Assembly (NCBI GenBank): GCA_023663805.1
Contig: JAMPGR010000010.1
Location: 1 to 39,933 of the forward strand
Origin: Clostridium sp.
GTDB lineage: Bacteria; Bacteroidota; Bacteroidia; Bacteroidales; Muribaculaceae
Length of the DNA: 39,933 nucleotides
Direction of reading: 5' to 3'
Below, one piece after another: positions 1-8,603 of the stretch. The notes beneath the pieces were generated by a model. That model was not told the DNA's origin and searched no databases. It saw only the letters and a program-made list of their open reading frames with translations. Both the position numbers and the translations under genes were made by a program. The stretch's first letter is position 1. Each line of letters starts with the position of its first letter.

Positions 1-67
1 GTTGGCCATTGAGGGAAAGCGGATCGAAATTTACCGGGAAGACACCGAGGCGATGGTAACTTTCCGG

Positions 68-268
68 TCATGCGCAGCAGGCGAGAACAGCCATATGACA
101 CGAGACACTCAGCAGTTTCTCGTAGTTGCGGTTCATTCTGCGGTAAGATGACAACCACGAAAAGGTCCTCTCGACAACCCAGCGTCCGTCGACAGGGATG
201 AGTTCGGATGTTCCGTGGCTCTCATCCTGCAACACACCGCGGAGCGGTATCTGGACGGTTTCTGCGGG
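68..268 (-). pseudogene. IS5-like transposase, C-terminal remnant
   Basis: The minus strand carries 66 sense codons ending in TGA at 68-70, bounded upstream by an in-frame TAG at 269-271. They include the stretch RWVVERTFSWLSSYRRMNRN, which matches the hallmark C-terminal end of IS5-type DDE transposases, where the E of VERTF is the last catalytic acid. A full transposase would be roughly 250-330 residues, so only the tail survives and there is no start codon. I did not find terminal inverted repeats or a target duplication. The remnant lies about 320 bases upstream of a tRNA-Ser gene. The family call rests on recognising the motif; the residues upstream of it are less typical. Confidence 0.6.
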
Positions 269-365
269 CTACGTCTCTGGCTATCTTTATGTGGTGTTTG
301 AGGTTACGATATAGACAATTAGTTGATACGCAACATCATTTAACTAAATATATGGGCCAAACTTG

Positions 366-503
366 ATGGATGAGAGTTACCTCAGTGCGCATCTTTTGGG
401 TCTTTTTGACGCTTTGACTCAGTCACATAGCTACAACTATGCTCCATCGTCAAAACGCCAAAAACCCTCCAAAATCTGCGGCTTCTGGGTTAACGAAAAT
501 TAA
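366..503 (+). other. 45-codon open frame in a suspected dispersed intergenic element
   Basis: An ATG-initiated frame of 45 codons (starting MDESYLSAHL, with SHSYNYAPSSKRQ in the middle) runs through the AT-rich spacer between the transposase remnant and the tRNA-Ser promoter. The opposite strand is also open and would read NPEAADFGGFLAF. The DNA contains an inverted repeat, CATAG-CTACAA-CTATG. From memory, near-identical strings recur in intergenic DNA of other Bacteroidales, which suggests a dispersed repeat rather than a protein gene. There is no Shine-Dalgarno or obvious promoter. I would not call it a gene without conservation analysis. Nothing else is visible between 272 and 540. Confidence 0.3.
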
Positions 504-543
504 GGAACGGAGTCTAAAAAAACGAAATATTTTCTTCTGAGAG

Positions 544-575
544 TTTGGTCGGTTAAGATATAATTCGTAACTTTG
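544..575 (+). promoter_or_regulatory. Bacteroidetes-type promoter of tRNA-Ser
   Basis: TTTG at 544-547 and TAACTTTG at 568-575 are separated by 20 bases, matching the Bacteroidetes primary sigma consensus (TTTG, 19-21 bases, TAnnTTTG). The mature tRNA begins 17 bases downstream. Confidence 0.8.
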
Positions 576-592
576 CCGACGCAAACTCCGAA

Positions 593-680
593 GGAGTGGT
601 GCTCGAGTGGCTGAAGAGGCACGCCTGGAAAGCGTGTAACCGTCAAAAGCGGTTCGCGAGTTCGAATCTCGCCCACTCCG
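593..680 (+). tRNA. tRNA-Ser (anticodon GGA)
   Basis: A seven-base acceptor stem, GGAGTGG at 593-599, pairs with CCACTCC at 673-679, and G680 is the discriminator. The anticodon loop CTGGAAA lies between GCACGC and GCGTGT and gives anticodon GGA, which reads UCC/UCU. A long variable arm (about 15 bases, CCGTCAAAAGCGG) is the class II feature expected for tRNA-Ser. The T arm contains GTTCGAATC. CCA is not encoded. Length 88. Confidence 0.95.
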
Positions 681-683
681 CGA

Positions 684-725
684 AAACATCCCGCAGGCAG
701 AAGTGACTGCGGGATGTTTCTTTTA
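684..725 (+). terminator. Intrinsic terminator of tRNA-Ser
   Basis: Perfect 13-base arms at 684-696 and 707-719 (AAACATCCCGCAG / CTGCGGGATGTTT) are followed by a T-rich tail, TTTCTTTT. It should end the tRNA transcript before the glycosyltransferase gene. Confidence 0.85.
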
Positions 726-748
726 TAACGACAAAGGCTGATAAAGAG

Positions 749-1801
749 ATGAAAATCGCACATTTGACTTTTGGACTGACAATGGGCGGGATCGAAGCGC
801 TGCTTGTTAATCTCGCAAGCGAGCAGGTCGCTCTCGGACATGATGTACATATATTTGTCGTGAACGACATGGTCGACAAAACTTTGGCCGACAGAATAGA
901 TCCCCGTGCAGTTGTCCACTATATGGGGCGAAAGCCAGGGTCTGTCAATCCGATTCCATATCTCAGGCTGAATCGGCTGTTGAGTTCGATCAGCCCGGAT
1001 GTCATTCATCTCCATTTCTTGAAACTCTCGCAGTTTATTTTCCTCCCCTCGCTAAAGAAAAAACTATGTGCGACGCTCCATTGTATGCCGGTCGAGGAGG
1101 AGACCCACGGACTACGCGGCTGTGGACCGATATTCTCCATCTCTGATATGGTCCGCAAAGATCTGCGCGAGAAATACGGCGTCGATTCGACGACGGTTTA
1201 TAACGGTGTCAAACTGACGGAGATCAAAACCCGTGACGACCATCCTTTCATGAGGCCGCTGCGTCTCATCCAGGTCAGCCGCCTCGAATATATAAAGGGT
1301 CAGGACATCCTGATACGCGCCGCGGCGCTGCTGAAAGAAAACAGGAATGTCGATCTCAGTCTGACATTTGTCGGAGACGGCTCCCAGCGTGACACTCTGG
1401 AGAAACTCGCCGTGGATCTTGGCATAGGTGACAACGTGACCTTTACGGGGACAAAATCCCAGACCTATGTCTATGAGCATCTGTGTGACAACGATCTGTT
1501 TGTTCTCCCGTCGCGGTTCGACGGTTTTGCGCTTGTCGTTGCGGAAGCCATGGCTGCGCGTGTCCCGGTGCTTGTCTGTGACGATCAGGCTCCTTATGAG
1601 GTCATCGAATTCGGCCGTTACGGTCGTTCTTTCGAGGGTGGGTCGGCAGAAGATTGCGCCAGGGCGATAATGGAATGTGCTCAGTCGGGCTATGATGCGG
1701 CGGCAGCCACGGAGGCCCGCCAGTTTGCGTGTGACAATTTCGATATAAAGAGGACAGCGGCCCGCTACATCGAACTCTACCGTACGACTGTCTGCCGCTG
1801 A
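749..1801 (+). CDS. Glycosyltransferase family 4 protein
   Basis: A 350-residue GT4 (GT-B fold) enzyme that would transfer a sugar from a nucleotide sugar, probably at the cytoplasmic face of the membrane in polysaccharide or glycolipid synthesis. The N terminus has the glycine-rich acceptor-side loop (LTMGGIEALLVNLA). The C-terminal Rossmann half has QVSRLEYIKGQDILIRAA, FVGDG and the family's E-x7-E region FDGFALVVAEAMAARVPVL. No signal peptide or membrane segment is visible. The ATG at 749 has a purine-rich stretch (AAAGAG) just upstream. It stands alone between the tRNA-Ser terminator and a convergent ilvC, so no glycan cluster context identifies its substrate. Confidence 0.88.
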   Translation: MKIAHLTFGLTMGGIEALLVNLASEQVALGHDVHIFVVNDMVDKTLADRIDPRAVVHYMGRKPGSVNPIPYLRLNRLLSSISPDVIHLHFLKLSQFIFLPSLKKKLCATLHCMPVEEETHGLRGCGPIFSISDMVRKDLREKYGVDSTTVYNGVKLTEIKTRDDHPFMRPLRLIQVSRLEYIKGQDILIRAAALLKENRNVDLSLTFVGDGSQRDTLEKLAVDLGIGDNVTFTGTKSQTYVYEHLCDNDLFVLPSRFDGFALVVAEAMAARVPVLVCDDQAPYEVIEFGRYGRSFEGGSAEDCARAIMECAQSGYDAAAATEARQFACDNFDIKRTAARYIELYRTTVCR

Positions 1802-1805
1802 AAGA

Positions 1806-1838
1806 ACACGGCGCCTCCCCGCGGGGGAAGCGCCGTGT
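1806..1838. terminator. Bidirectional hairpin between convergent genes
   Basis: Arms ACACGGCGC (1806-1814) and GCGCCGTGT (1830-1838), with a GC-rich interior, sit in the 44-base gap between the glycosyltransferase stop and the ilvC stop. The symmetry suggests it ends transcripts from both sides. No long T tract is visible on either strand. Confidence 0.6.
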
Positions 1839-1845
1839 GGCGGGA

Positions 1846-2889
1846 TCAGTTGTTTTCGGGGCGGAGTTTTCGGACGACGGCGCCCGTGCGCCACATCTCG
1901 CTTTCGCGCAGGGCCTCCAGTTCTTTCTCGAGACCCTCGCGATAGTCGGGCTTCGAGTTCGAGTCGATTGAGTTCTGGGCCTCCTGACCGCAGGCGACGC
2001 TCGCGTAGAGGCGCTCGACGACAGGCTTGATCGCGTCGTGGAACGGTGTCATCCAGTCGAGCGCACCGCGCTGTGCGGTCGTCGAGCAGTTGGCATACAT
2101 CCAGTCCATTCCCCTCTCGGCGAAGAGTGGCATCAGCGACTGTGTCAGTTCCTCGACGGTCTCGTTGAACGCCTCCGACGGCGTGTGGCCATGTTCGCGC
2201 AGAACCTCATACTGGGCCAGCAGCAGACCCTGGATTGCGCCCATCAGCGAGCCGCGCTCGCCGGTCAGGTCGCTGTAGGCCTCGCGGCGGAAGGTCGTTT
2301 CGAAGATATAGCCCGAACCGATACCGATCGCCAGGGCGAGCGTGCGGTCGAGCGCGCGTCCGGTGTAGTCCTGCTCGACGGCATAACTCGAGTTCAGGCC
2401 GCGTCCTTCGAGGAACATCGTTCGCAGCGAGGTTCCCGACCCCTTCGGGGCGACGAGGATAACGTCGACATCCTTCGGCGGAACGACGCCGGTGCGGTCG
2501 GGCCAGGCGATAGCGAAACCGTGGGAGAAATAGAGAGCCTTTCCGGGGGTCAGGTTTTCGCGGATGACGGGCCAGACCGAGAGAACGGCGGCGTCCGACA
2601 GCAGACACATGATGATCGTCCCGCGGCGGCAAGCCTCCTCGATCGGGAAGAGCGTCTGGCCGGGAACCCAGCCGTCGGCGACAGCCTTGTCGAATGTGCG
2701 CCCCTGGCGCTGGCCGACTATGACATTAAAGCCGTTGTCGCGCAGATTCAGACTCTGGCCGGGGCCCTGGACGCCGTAGCCGATGACTGCGATTGTCTCG
2801 TCCTTTAGGATTTCGCGTGCTTTTTCGAGGGGGAATTCCTCGCGGGTGATGACGGTCTCCTCGACCTCACCGAATTTCAGTTTTGCCAT
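1846..2889 (-). CDS. ilvC: Ketol-acid reductoisomerase
   Basis: Converts acetolactate or acetohydroxybutyrate to the dihydroxy acid using NAD(P)H, the second step of valine and isoleucine synthesis. The 347-residue length fits the short class I enzyme. The dinucleotide-binding loop is IAVIGYGVQGPGQ (about residues 33-45), with the GPGQ variant usual in Bacteroidetes, followed by VGQRQG, which decides NADH versus NADPH use. The metal-binding C-terminal region shows SDLTGERG and NETVEE. It is the last gene of ilvD-ilvB-ilvN-ilvC, 24 bases after ilvN. The ATG at 2889 gives the canonical MAKLKFG start. Confidence 0.96.
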   Translation of the reverse strand: MAKLKFGEVEETVITREEFPLEKAREILKDETIAVIGYGVQGPGQSLNLRDNGFNVIVGQRQGRTFDKAVADGWVPGQTLFPIEEACRRGTIIMCLLSDAAVLSVWPVIRENLTPGKALYFSHGFAIAWPDRTGVVPPKDVDVILVAPKGSGTSLRTMFLEGRGLNSSYAVEQDYTGRALDRTLALAIGIGSGYIFETTFRREAYSDLTGERGSLMGAIQGLLLAQYEVLREHGHTPSEAFNETVEELTQSLMPLFAERGMDWMYANCSTTAQRGALDWMTPFHDAIKPVVERLYASVACGQEAQNSIDSNSKPDYREGLEKELEALRESEMWRTGAVVRKLRPENN

Positions 2890-2913
2890 ATTCGTTAGGT
2901 ATATGTGTGTTTT

Positions 2914-3480
2914 TTAAATGTTTTCTGTTTTTTCGTTTTGTTCGAGCCGGAGGCGTCGCTGCTGCTGATGTTCGAGATATTCGTCGACAAACTCGTGGGT
3001 CGAGCGTGTGACGGCGACGCGACCCGAGCGGACGAACTGGAGCAGTCCGAGCGGCTTCAGTTTCTCCTGGAGCAGGAGTATTTCGTCGGTGTGGCCGGTT
3101 TTTTCGAATATCGTATATTCGGGGCGTATCTCGAGGACGCGGGCTCCGTTAGTCCTGACGATATCCTCGATATCGCTGCGAAGGACGCTTTCGGTCGGGA
3201 CCTTGAAGAGGGCGACCTCCTGGAAGACGATGTCGTCGTCGGTGTAGAGGAACGCCCGCAGGACGAAGATACGCTTTTCGATCTGTGCGACGACATGTTC
3301 CATCATCGCGCGTGTCGTCCGGCAGGTAAGGGTCAGTTTGTGGACCCCCTCGATCGAGCATGCGCTCGCCGTAATGCTTTCGATGTTCAGGCATCGGCGG
3401 CTGAAAATCATCGAGATCTGATGGAGCAGGCCGACCTGGTTTTCCATAAAGACGGAGATCGTGAAGAGTTGGTTTTCCAT
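2914..3480 (-). CDS. ilvN: Acetolactate synthase, small regulatory subunit
   Basis: A 188-residue partner of the IlvB catalytic subunit; in this family it confers valine feedback control and raises activity. The N-terminal ACT domain is clear (TISVFMENQVGLLHQISMIF, then LNIESITAS and VHKLTLTC). A second, more diverged half follows, ending in a charged tail. It starts 13 bases after ilvB stops and is followed by ilvC, so the subunits are co-expressed. The symbol ilvH would be an equally fair name. Confidence 0.92.
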   Translation of the reverse strand: MENQLFTISVFMENQVGLLHQISMIFSRRCLNIESITASACSIEGVHKLTLTCRTTRAMMEHVVAQIEKRIFVLRAFLYTDDDIVFQEVALFKVPTESVLRSDIEDIVRTNGARVLEIRPEYTIFEKTGHTDEILLLQEKLKPLGLLQFVRSGRVAVTRSTHEFVDEYLEHQQQRRLRLEQNEKTENI

Positions 3481-3493
3481 ATCGCGGGAGTCT

Positions 3494-5215
3494 TTAAACA
3501 GGTTTGTAGTATTCGGTCGAACTCAGCAGGATCTCGTCGACCGCATGGCCTCCGGGGGTCATCGGGAAGACCATCTCCATCTCGACGATATTGACGTTCA
3601 GAAGGTATGCGCCGTCGTGCGCCTTCATCCGGCTGATTGCGGCCGCCAGGTCGCGGCGGTCGGCGACGTTCTCGGCGCGGATGCCGTAGGCCGAGGCGAG
3701 AGTGACGAAATCGGGGTTGACCATCGGGGTCGAACTGTAGCGGCCGTTGAAGAACAGTTCCTGCCACTGGCGTACGTTCCCGAGGAAATTGTTGTTAAGC
3801 AGGACGATCTTGATGCCGACGTTATATTCCATGATCATTCCGAGTTCCTCGATTGTCATCTGGAGTCCGCCGTCGCCGGCGAAGAGGACGACATCGCGGC
3901 CGGGCTCGGCGATTTTCGCGCCGATCGCCGCCGGCAGGCCGAACCCCATCGTTCCGAGACCTCCCGACGAAATGACGCTCCGTGGCGACCGGAAGGAGAA
4001 ATAGCGGACGGCCGACATCTGGTTCTGGCCTACGTCCGTGACGAGCAGGGCGTCGTGGCCGAAGGCCTCGCTGACGCGGTCGACGACCTCCCCCATATTC
4101 ATCCGGCCATCTGTGGCGGCGGGGTAGACCTCACGGTCGATGACACGTTCCCGCTCGACCTTTTCGTGGCGGGCGAAAGTCGAGAGCCAGGCGTCGTGGC
4201 TGCGTTTCTCGATCCGGGGTAGAAGAGCCGAGAGCGCGCGGCGGGCGTCGGCGTGGAGATGGATATCGCTGCGGACCGTCTTGTCGAACTCGCTGGCGTC
4301 GATATCGATATGGACAATCGTCGCGTCGGGGGCATATTTCGATGTGTCGCCGGTCACGCGGTTGTCGAAGCGCAACCCGACGGCGACGATGACGTCGGCC
4401 TTGTTCGTGTTTATATTCGGCCCGAGATTGCCGTGCATCCCGAGCATACCTTTGCAGAGGGGGTGGTCAGTCGGGATCGCCGAGAGGCCGAGCATCGTGC
4501 AGGCGACCGGAATCCCGGCCTTTTCGGCCAGAGCGACCAGATCATTCTCGGCGCCGGAGATCGTGACGCCCTGTCCGGCGAGAATCAGCGGGCGCTGCGC
4601 CCCGTTGATGATCTCGGCGACCCGGTCGAGGAGATCTTCGGGAATCTCGGGGTCGGGGTCGTAACTGCGTATGAAGTTACATTCGGCGTGACGGTATTCG
4701 GCCGTCCCGACCTGGGCATCCTGGAGAATGTCAAGCACGACCGGGCCGGGGCGTCCCGAGTTCGCGATGTAGAAAGCGCGGGCGATTGCCGGAGCGATAT
4801 CTTCGGTGCGGCGTACCTGTGTTGTCCATTTCGTCACCGGGAGCGTCACGCTGACCATGTCAGACTCCTGGAACGCATCCCGGCCGAGATGCGACGAATG
4901 GACCTGACCGGTTATGGCGACCAGGGGGGTGCTGTCCATCAGCGCGTCGGTCAGACCGGTCAGCAGGTTCATCGCGCCGGGGCCAGATGTCGCGATGACG
5001 ACCCCGGTTTTTCCCGATGCGCGTGCGAACCCTTCGGCCGCATGTATTGCCCCCTGTTCGTGGCGGGCGAGATAGTGTGTTATTTTGTCGGAGCAGTCGT
5101 AGAGGCAGTCGTAGATTGGCATTACCTGTCCCCCGGGATAGCCGAAGATCTTGTCGACGCCGTGGTCGATCAGAGCCTTTACGATAATTTCGGAACCTTT
5201 ATATAAGTTACTCAT
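3494..5215 (-). CDS. ilvB: Acetolactate synthase, large catalytic subunit
   Basis: A thiamine-diphosphate enzyme of 573 residues that condenses pyruvate with pyruvate or 2-oxobutyrate, the first committed step to valine, leucine and isoleucine. The N-terminal domain shows IFGYPGGQVMPIYD and RHEQGAIHAAEGFARASG with the activating glutamate. The C-terminal domain shows the ThDP/Mg motif beginning GDGGLQMTIEELGMI and ending near LLNNN. The open frame extends further upstream, but the start at 5215 (MSNLYKGSE) gives the family's normal length; the upstream part is antisense to ilvD and has no family sequence. It sits 35 bases after ilvD and 13 before ilvN. Confidence 0.95.
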   Translation of the reverse strand: MSNLYKGSEIIVKALIDHGVDKIFGYPGGQVMPIYDCLYDCSDKITHYLARHEQGAIHAAEGFARASGKTGVVIATSGPGAMNLLTGLTDALMDSTPLVAITGQVHSSHLGRDAFQESDMVSVTLPVTKWTTQVRRTEDIAPAIARAFYIANSGRPGPVVLDILQDAQVGTAEYRHAECNFIRSYDPDPEIPEDLLDRVAEIINGAQRPLILAGQGVTISGAENDLVALAEKAGIPVACTMLGLSAIPTDHPLCKGMLGMHGNLGPNINTNKADVIVAVGLRFDNRVTGDTSKYAPDATIVHIDIDASEFDKTVRSDIHLHADARRALSALLPRIEKRSHDAWLSTFARHEKVERERVIDREVYPAATDGRMNMGEVVDRVSEAFGHDALLVTDVGQNQMSAVRYFSFRSPRSVISSGGLGTMGFGLPAAIGAKIAEPGRDVVLFAGDGGLQMTIEELGMIMEYNVGIKIVLLNNNFLGNVRQWQELFFNGRYSSTPMVNPDFVTLASAYGIRAENVADRRDLAAAISRMKAHDGAYLLNVNIVEMEMVFPMTPGGHAVDEILLSSTEYYKPV

Positions 5216-5250
5216 CGTTCTGTTTGTTCGTTTAAGATAGACGGGACGGA

Positions 5251-7080
5251 TCAAATATCCTCTCTGACGCCCCCCTTGTCGGCTGAGGTAACCGAAGCAG
5301 CGTAGGCCTTCAGTGCGCGGCTGACGGTGCGGTTGCGCCCGCGGGGAGTGAACGCTTCCTTGCCGCAGGCTTCCTCTTCGGCGCGGCGGGCGCGGAGTTC
5401 GTCGTCGCTGATTCGGACATTGATCGAGCGGCCGGGGATGTCGATGTCGATAATGTCGCCGTCGCGGACGAGGGCGATGTTCCCACCGGCGGCGGCTTCG
5501 GGCGAGATGTGGCCGATCGAGAGCCCCGACGTGCCGCCGGAGAAGCGTCCGTCGGTTATCAGGGCGCATTCTTTCCCGAGGTGCTTGCTCTTTATATAAC
5601 TTGTCGGGTAGAGCATCTCCTGCATGCCGGGACCACCTTTCGGACCCTCGAAGGTGATAACAACTACATCGCCGCTGCGGACCTTGTCGCCGAGGATCCC
5701 CCCGACCGCTTCCTCCTGGCTGTGGAAGACACGGGCCGGACCGGAGAAGCGGAAGATCGATTCGTCGACTCCGGCCGTCTTGACGACGCAGCCGTCGGCG
5801 GCGATATTGCCGCGGAGGACGGCAAGGCCGCCGTCGCGGACATAGGCGTGGTCGAAGTCGCGGATACAGCCTCCGGCGCGGTCGGTGTCGAGTTCGCGGA
5901 ACCGGGAGTTCTGGCTCCCCATGACGGTTGTGTGTCTCAGTCCCGGGGCAGAATGCCAGAGATTGCCGGCCTCTTCGCCATACTCTTTCCCGCCGATTGC
6001 ATAGCGGTCAATCGCTTCGGCGAGCGTCAGACCGTCGACGCGACGGACCGAGGTGTCGACGAGACCCTTTTCGGCCAGTTCCTTCATGATCGAGAGGATT
6101 CCGCCGGCGCGGTTGACATCCTCGATATGGAAACCGGAGTTCGGGGAGACCTTGCAGAGGACCGGCGTGCGCTTCGATAGCGCGTCGATATCGTCGATCG
6201 AGAAGTCTGCTCCCGCCTCGTTTGCGACGGCGAGCAGATGGAGGACCGTATTGGTGCTTCCCCCCATCGCGATGTCGAGAGCCATCGCGTTCAGCATCGC
6301 CGCGCGCGAGGCGATCGACCGGGGCAGGACGCTCTCGTCGCCGTCGCGGTAGTAGCGCCAGGTGTTTTCGACGATCTGCCGGGCGGCCCGGCGGAAGAGT
6401 TCGACACGGTTTGTGTGGGTCGCCAGGATCGTCCCGTTGCCGGGGAGGGCGAGGCCAATGGCTTCGTTCAGCGAATTCATCGAGTTGGCCGTGAACATCC
6501 CCGAGCAGGAGCCGCATGTCGGGCATCCCTGCCGTTCGAGACTGTCGACGACACTGTCGGGGACGGTCGGGTCGGCCGAGTCGATCATGATGTCGATCAG
6601 GTCGAGTTTCCGGCCGTCGAGGTCGCCGGCCTCCATCGGGCCTCCGGAGACGAAGATTGCCGGGATATTGAGGCGCATGGCGGCCATCAGCATACCGGGG
6701 GTCACCTTGTCGCAGTTGCTGATACAGACCATGGCGTCGGCCTTGTGGGCGTTGACCATATATTCGACCGAGTCGGCAATCAGGTCGCGCGAAGGGAGGG
6801 AATAGAGCATTCCGTCGTGGCCCATGGCGATTCCGTCGTCGATCGCGATCGTGTTGAACTCGGCGGCGAAGCATCCTAGTTTCTCGATTTCGCCTTTGAC
6901 GGTTTGTCCTATATCGTGGAGGTGTGTGTGTCCGGGGACGAACTGTGTGAAGGAGTTGACGATGGCGATAATCGGTTTGCCGATCTGCTCCTCCTTCATT
7001 CCGTTTGCGCGCCAGAGTGCGCGGGCACCGGCCATGCGGCGTCCGAACGTGCTGGCGTAGCTTCGTAGTTGGTTAACCAT
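5251..7080 (-). CDS. ilvD: Dihydroxy-acid dehydratase
   Basis: A 609-residue Fe-S dehydratase that removes water from 2,3-dihydroxy acids to form the 2-oxo acid precursors of valine and isoleucine. Cluster cysteines are visible in [10 protein letters not shown] and [17 protein letters not shown]. The C-terminal family signature is present ([20 protein letters not shown]). First gene of the ilv operon, with its own promoter and a 5' leader hairpin at 7105-7129. The gene order D-B-N-C is typical of Bacteroidales. Confidence 0.96.
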   Translation of the reverse strand: MVNQLRSYASTFGRRMAGARALWRANGMKEEQIGKPIIAIVNSFTQFVPGHTHLHDIGQTVKGEIEKLGCFAAEFNTIAIDDGIAMGHDGMLYSLPSRDLIADSVEYMVNAHKADAMVCISNCDKVTPGMLMAAMRLNIPAIFVSGGPMEAGDLDGRKLDLIDIMIDSADPTVPDSVVDSLERQGCPTCGSCSGMFTANSMNSLNEAIGLALPGNGTILATHTNRVELFRRAARQIVENTWRYYRDGDESVLPRSIASRAAMLNAMALDIAMGGSTNTVLHLLAVANEAGADFSIDDIDALSKRTPVLCKVSPNSGFHIEDVNRAGGILSIMKELAEKGLVDTSVRRVDGLTLAEAIDRYAIGGKEYGEEAGNLWHSAPGLRHTTVMGSQNSRFRELDTDRAGGCIRDFDHAYVRDGGLAVLRGNIAADGCVVKTAGVDESIFRFSGPARVFHSQEEAVGGILGDKVRSGDVVVITFEGPKGGPGMQEMLYPTSYIKSKHLGKECALITDGRFSGGTSGLSIGHISPEAAAGGNIALVRDGDIIDIDIPGRSINVRISDDELRARRAEEEACGKEAFTPRGRNRTVSRALKAYAASVTSADKGGVREDI

Positions 7081-7104
7081 AAAATATCTTTTTTACCTAT
7101 ATAG

Positions 7105-7129
7105 AAACCGTTCCGATGGGAAACGGTTT
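7105..7129 (-). promoter_or_regulatory. 5'-leader hairpin of the ilv operon
   Basis: On the minus strand the leader folds as AAACCGTTTCC / GGAACGGTTT with one bulged base and a CATC loop. It begins only a few bases after the expected transcription start. There is no following T tract and no leader peptide rich in Leu, Val or Ile, so classical attenuation is not supported. mRNA stabilisation or protein binding is possible. Confidence 0.45.
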
Positions 7130-7139
7130 TAATTCTCCG

Positions 7140-7171
7140 CAAAATTACGAAAAAATCTTCGAAATCGCAAA
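7140..7171 (-). promoter_or_regulatory. Promoter of the ilvDBNC operon
   Basis: On the minus strand, TTTG (7171-7168) and TAATTTTG (7147-7140) are separated by 20 bases, a full Bacteroidetes consensus. It lies 60 bases upstream of the ilvD start and just downstream of the asnA stop, so ilv transcription is independent of asnA. Confidence 0.8.
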
Positions 7172-7179
7172 TCCCGGGG

Positions 7180-8214
7180 CTACATCAGTGTGATACCGGC
7201 TTTGCGGCATGCCTCGATCTGCTCCTCGGGCCATATCGAAGCCTGGACCTCGCCGATATGGGCCTTCTGGAGCAGGAACATACAGAGGCGACTCTGTCCG
7301 ATTCCGCCGCCGATCGAAGCGGGGAGTCCGCCGGCGAGCAGACGGCTGTGGAAGTCGAGCGAAGCGCGATCGCCGCAGCCGCGTATCCCGAGTTGGCGGG
7401 CGAGCGATTCGGGGCTGACGCGGATCCCCATCGACGACAGTTCGACCGACCGCCCGAGGACGTTGTCCCAGACGATTATGTCGCCGTTCAGACCACGGTA
7501 GCCGTCGTCGTTTTCGGTCGACCAGTCGTCGTAGTCGGGGGCGCGTCCGTCGTGGGGCTTTCCGTCGCTCAGGGGCGCACCTATCCCGATGAGGAATATG
7601 GCGCCATGTTCGCGCGCGGCGGCCGACTCGCGCTCCTGGGCCGTCAGTCCGGGATACAGACGGAGAAGTTCCTCGCTGTGGATAAAGGTGATATCTTCGG
7701 GGAGACGGGGGGTGATGTGGGGGAACTCGCGGTAGACCTCGAATTCGGTTTCGCGTATCGCGCGGTATATTTTCCGGACCGTTTCCTTCAGGTAGGGGAG
7801 GTTACGGTCGCTGTCACGGATCGTTTTCTCCCAGTCCCACTGGTCGACGTAGAGCGAGTGGAGATTGTCGAGTTCCTCGTCGGCGCGGATTGCGTTCATG
7901 TCGGTGTAGATTCCGAAGCCCGGGGCGATACCGTAGGCCTCGAGTTTGACCCGCTTCCATTTCGCGAGCGAGTGGACGACTTCGGCGCGGCGGTCGCCGA
8001 GGTCGCGGACGGGAAACGAGACGGCGCGTTCGACCCCGTTCAGGTCGTCGTTCAGGCCGGTTCCGGAGAGGACAAAGAGCGGGGCGGTCACCCGTCGGAG
8101 GCAGAGAATGTCGGCGAGTTTTTTCTGGAAGGTCCGTTTGATTGTCATGATAGCTGTCTCGGTTGTTTCCGGCAGCAGTTTCTGTTTATATCGGCGGGGG
8201 ATTATAAGAGGCAT
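7180..8214 (-). CDS. asnA: Aspartate-ammonia ligase (asparagine synthetase A)
   Basis: Makes asparagine from aspartate, ammonia and ATP; structurally related to class II aminoacyl-tRNA synthetases. Family blocks are visible in order: VVHSLAKWKR, LHSLYVDQWDWEK, GAIFLIGIGAPLSDGKPHDG, RAPDYDDWST, ELSSMGIRV and the C-terminal class II motif IGGGIGQSRLCMFLLQKAHIGEVQ. Length from the first ATG is 344. The start at 8214 gives a slightly longer N terminus than the E. coli enzyme (330), and an internal ATG (MTIKRTFQKK) about 22 codons later is an alternative. Confidence 0.95.
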   Translation of the reverse strand: MPLIIPRRYKQKLLPETTETAIMTIKRTFQKKLADILCLRRVTAPLFVLSGTGLNDDLNGVERAVSFPVRDLGDRRAEVVHSLAKWKRVKLEAYGIAPGFGIYTDMNAIRADEELDNLHSLYVDQWDWEKTIRDSDRNLPYLKETVRKIYRAIRETEFEVYREFPHITPRLPEDITFIHSEELLRLYPGLTAQERESAAAREHGAIFLIGIGAPLSDGKPHDGRAPDYDDWSTENDDGYRGLNGDIIVWDNVLGRSVELSSMGIRVSPESLARQLGIRGCGDRASLDFHSRLLAGGLPASIGGGIGQSRLCMFLLQKAHIGEVQASIWPEEQIEACRKAGITLM

Positions 8215-8242
8215 TTTGTTGTGTAAATTTAAAGATGAGTTG

Positions 8243-8273
8243 CAAAATTACAATAATTCCACTGAATTTGCAA
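8243..8273 (-). promoter_or_regulatory. Promoter of asnA
   Basis: Minus-strand TAATTTTG at 8250-8243 with TTG at 8273-8271, spacing 20. The -7 box lies about 30 bases upstream of the asnA ATG at 8214. Confidence 0.7.
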
Positions 8274-8323
8274 TATATGGTTCGGAAATTTCGAATCAGG
8301 CCCGCGCCACGTCGAATTGCAGA

Positions 8324-8354
8324 CGCGCCCCGTTAGCCGTGCTAACGGGGCGCG
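8324..8354. terminator. Strong GC-rich hairpin, probable terminator
   Basis: Perfect 14-base arms (CGCGCCCCGTTAGC at 8324-8337 and its complement at 8341-8354) enclose a 3-base loop. It lies just past the stop of the broken gene at 8370-8603 and upstream of the asnA promoter. There is no T tract on either strand, so function as a terminator is inferred from position. Confidence 0.5.
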
Positions 8355-8369
8355 TTGTGAGATGGCTGG

Positions 8370-8603
8370 TTATTTCTGAGGGCTGTCGGGGTGTGGCGGC
8401 ATCCCGAATTCCGGCGGGAACATCTCCCGGAGTTGGTTCTCGCGGATTTTCTGCCATTTATAGAAGAGTTCAGGTGATTTTTGGGGGTGATTCGCGGGCT
8501 CATCGACTCCGGGAATCTCTTGTCTGGTGCGATTGTCCTGAGCCGACAGTCCGACGGAGCCGACAATCAGTAGCGCAGCGAGAATTTATAGTTTCGATTT
8601 TAT
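8370..8603 (-). pseudogene. Broken gene for a small secreted protein
   Basis: Read on the minus strand from 8603, the frame gives IKSKL, then a TAA, then ILAALLIVGSVGLSAQDN followed by about 50 charged and proline-rich residues ending in PHPDSPQK and TAA. The hydrophobic run ending in SAQ looks like a signal peptide. Two single-base changes would restore it: ATA to ATG at the first codon, and TAA to TTA at codon six. A -7 box TAAATTTG lies upstream at 8633-8626 and a hairpin lies downstream, so the whole transcription unit is preserved. No protein family recognised. A sequencing error at codon six is possible, but would not explain the missing ATG. Confidence 0.5.

Noticed and set aside
450..689. 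79-codon minus-strand frame across tRNA-Ser
   Set aside because: It is read through the tRNA gene and its promoter; only the probable dispersed-element part looks conserved.
5216..5569. Upstream extension of the ilvB frame
   Set aside because: The added ~118 residues are Arg/Pro-rich, lie over ilvD, and are absent from the family; MSNLYKGSE is the normal start.
7105..7129. Terminator of asnA
   Set aside because: On the minus strand no T tract follows the stem, and it lies downstream of the ilv promoter, inside the ilvD leader.
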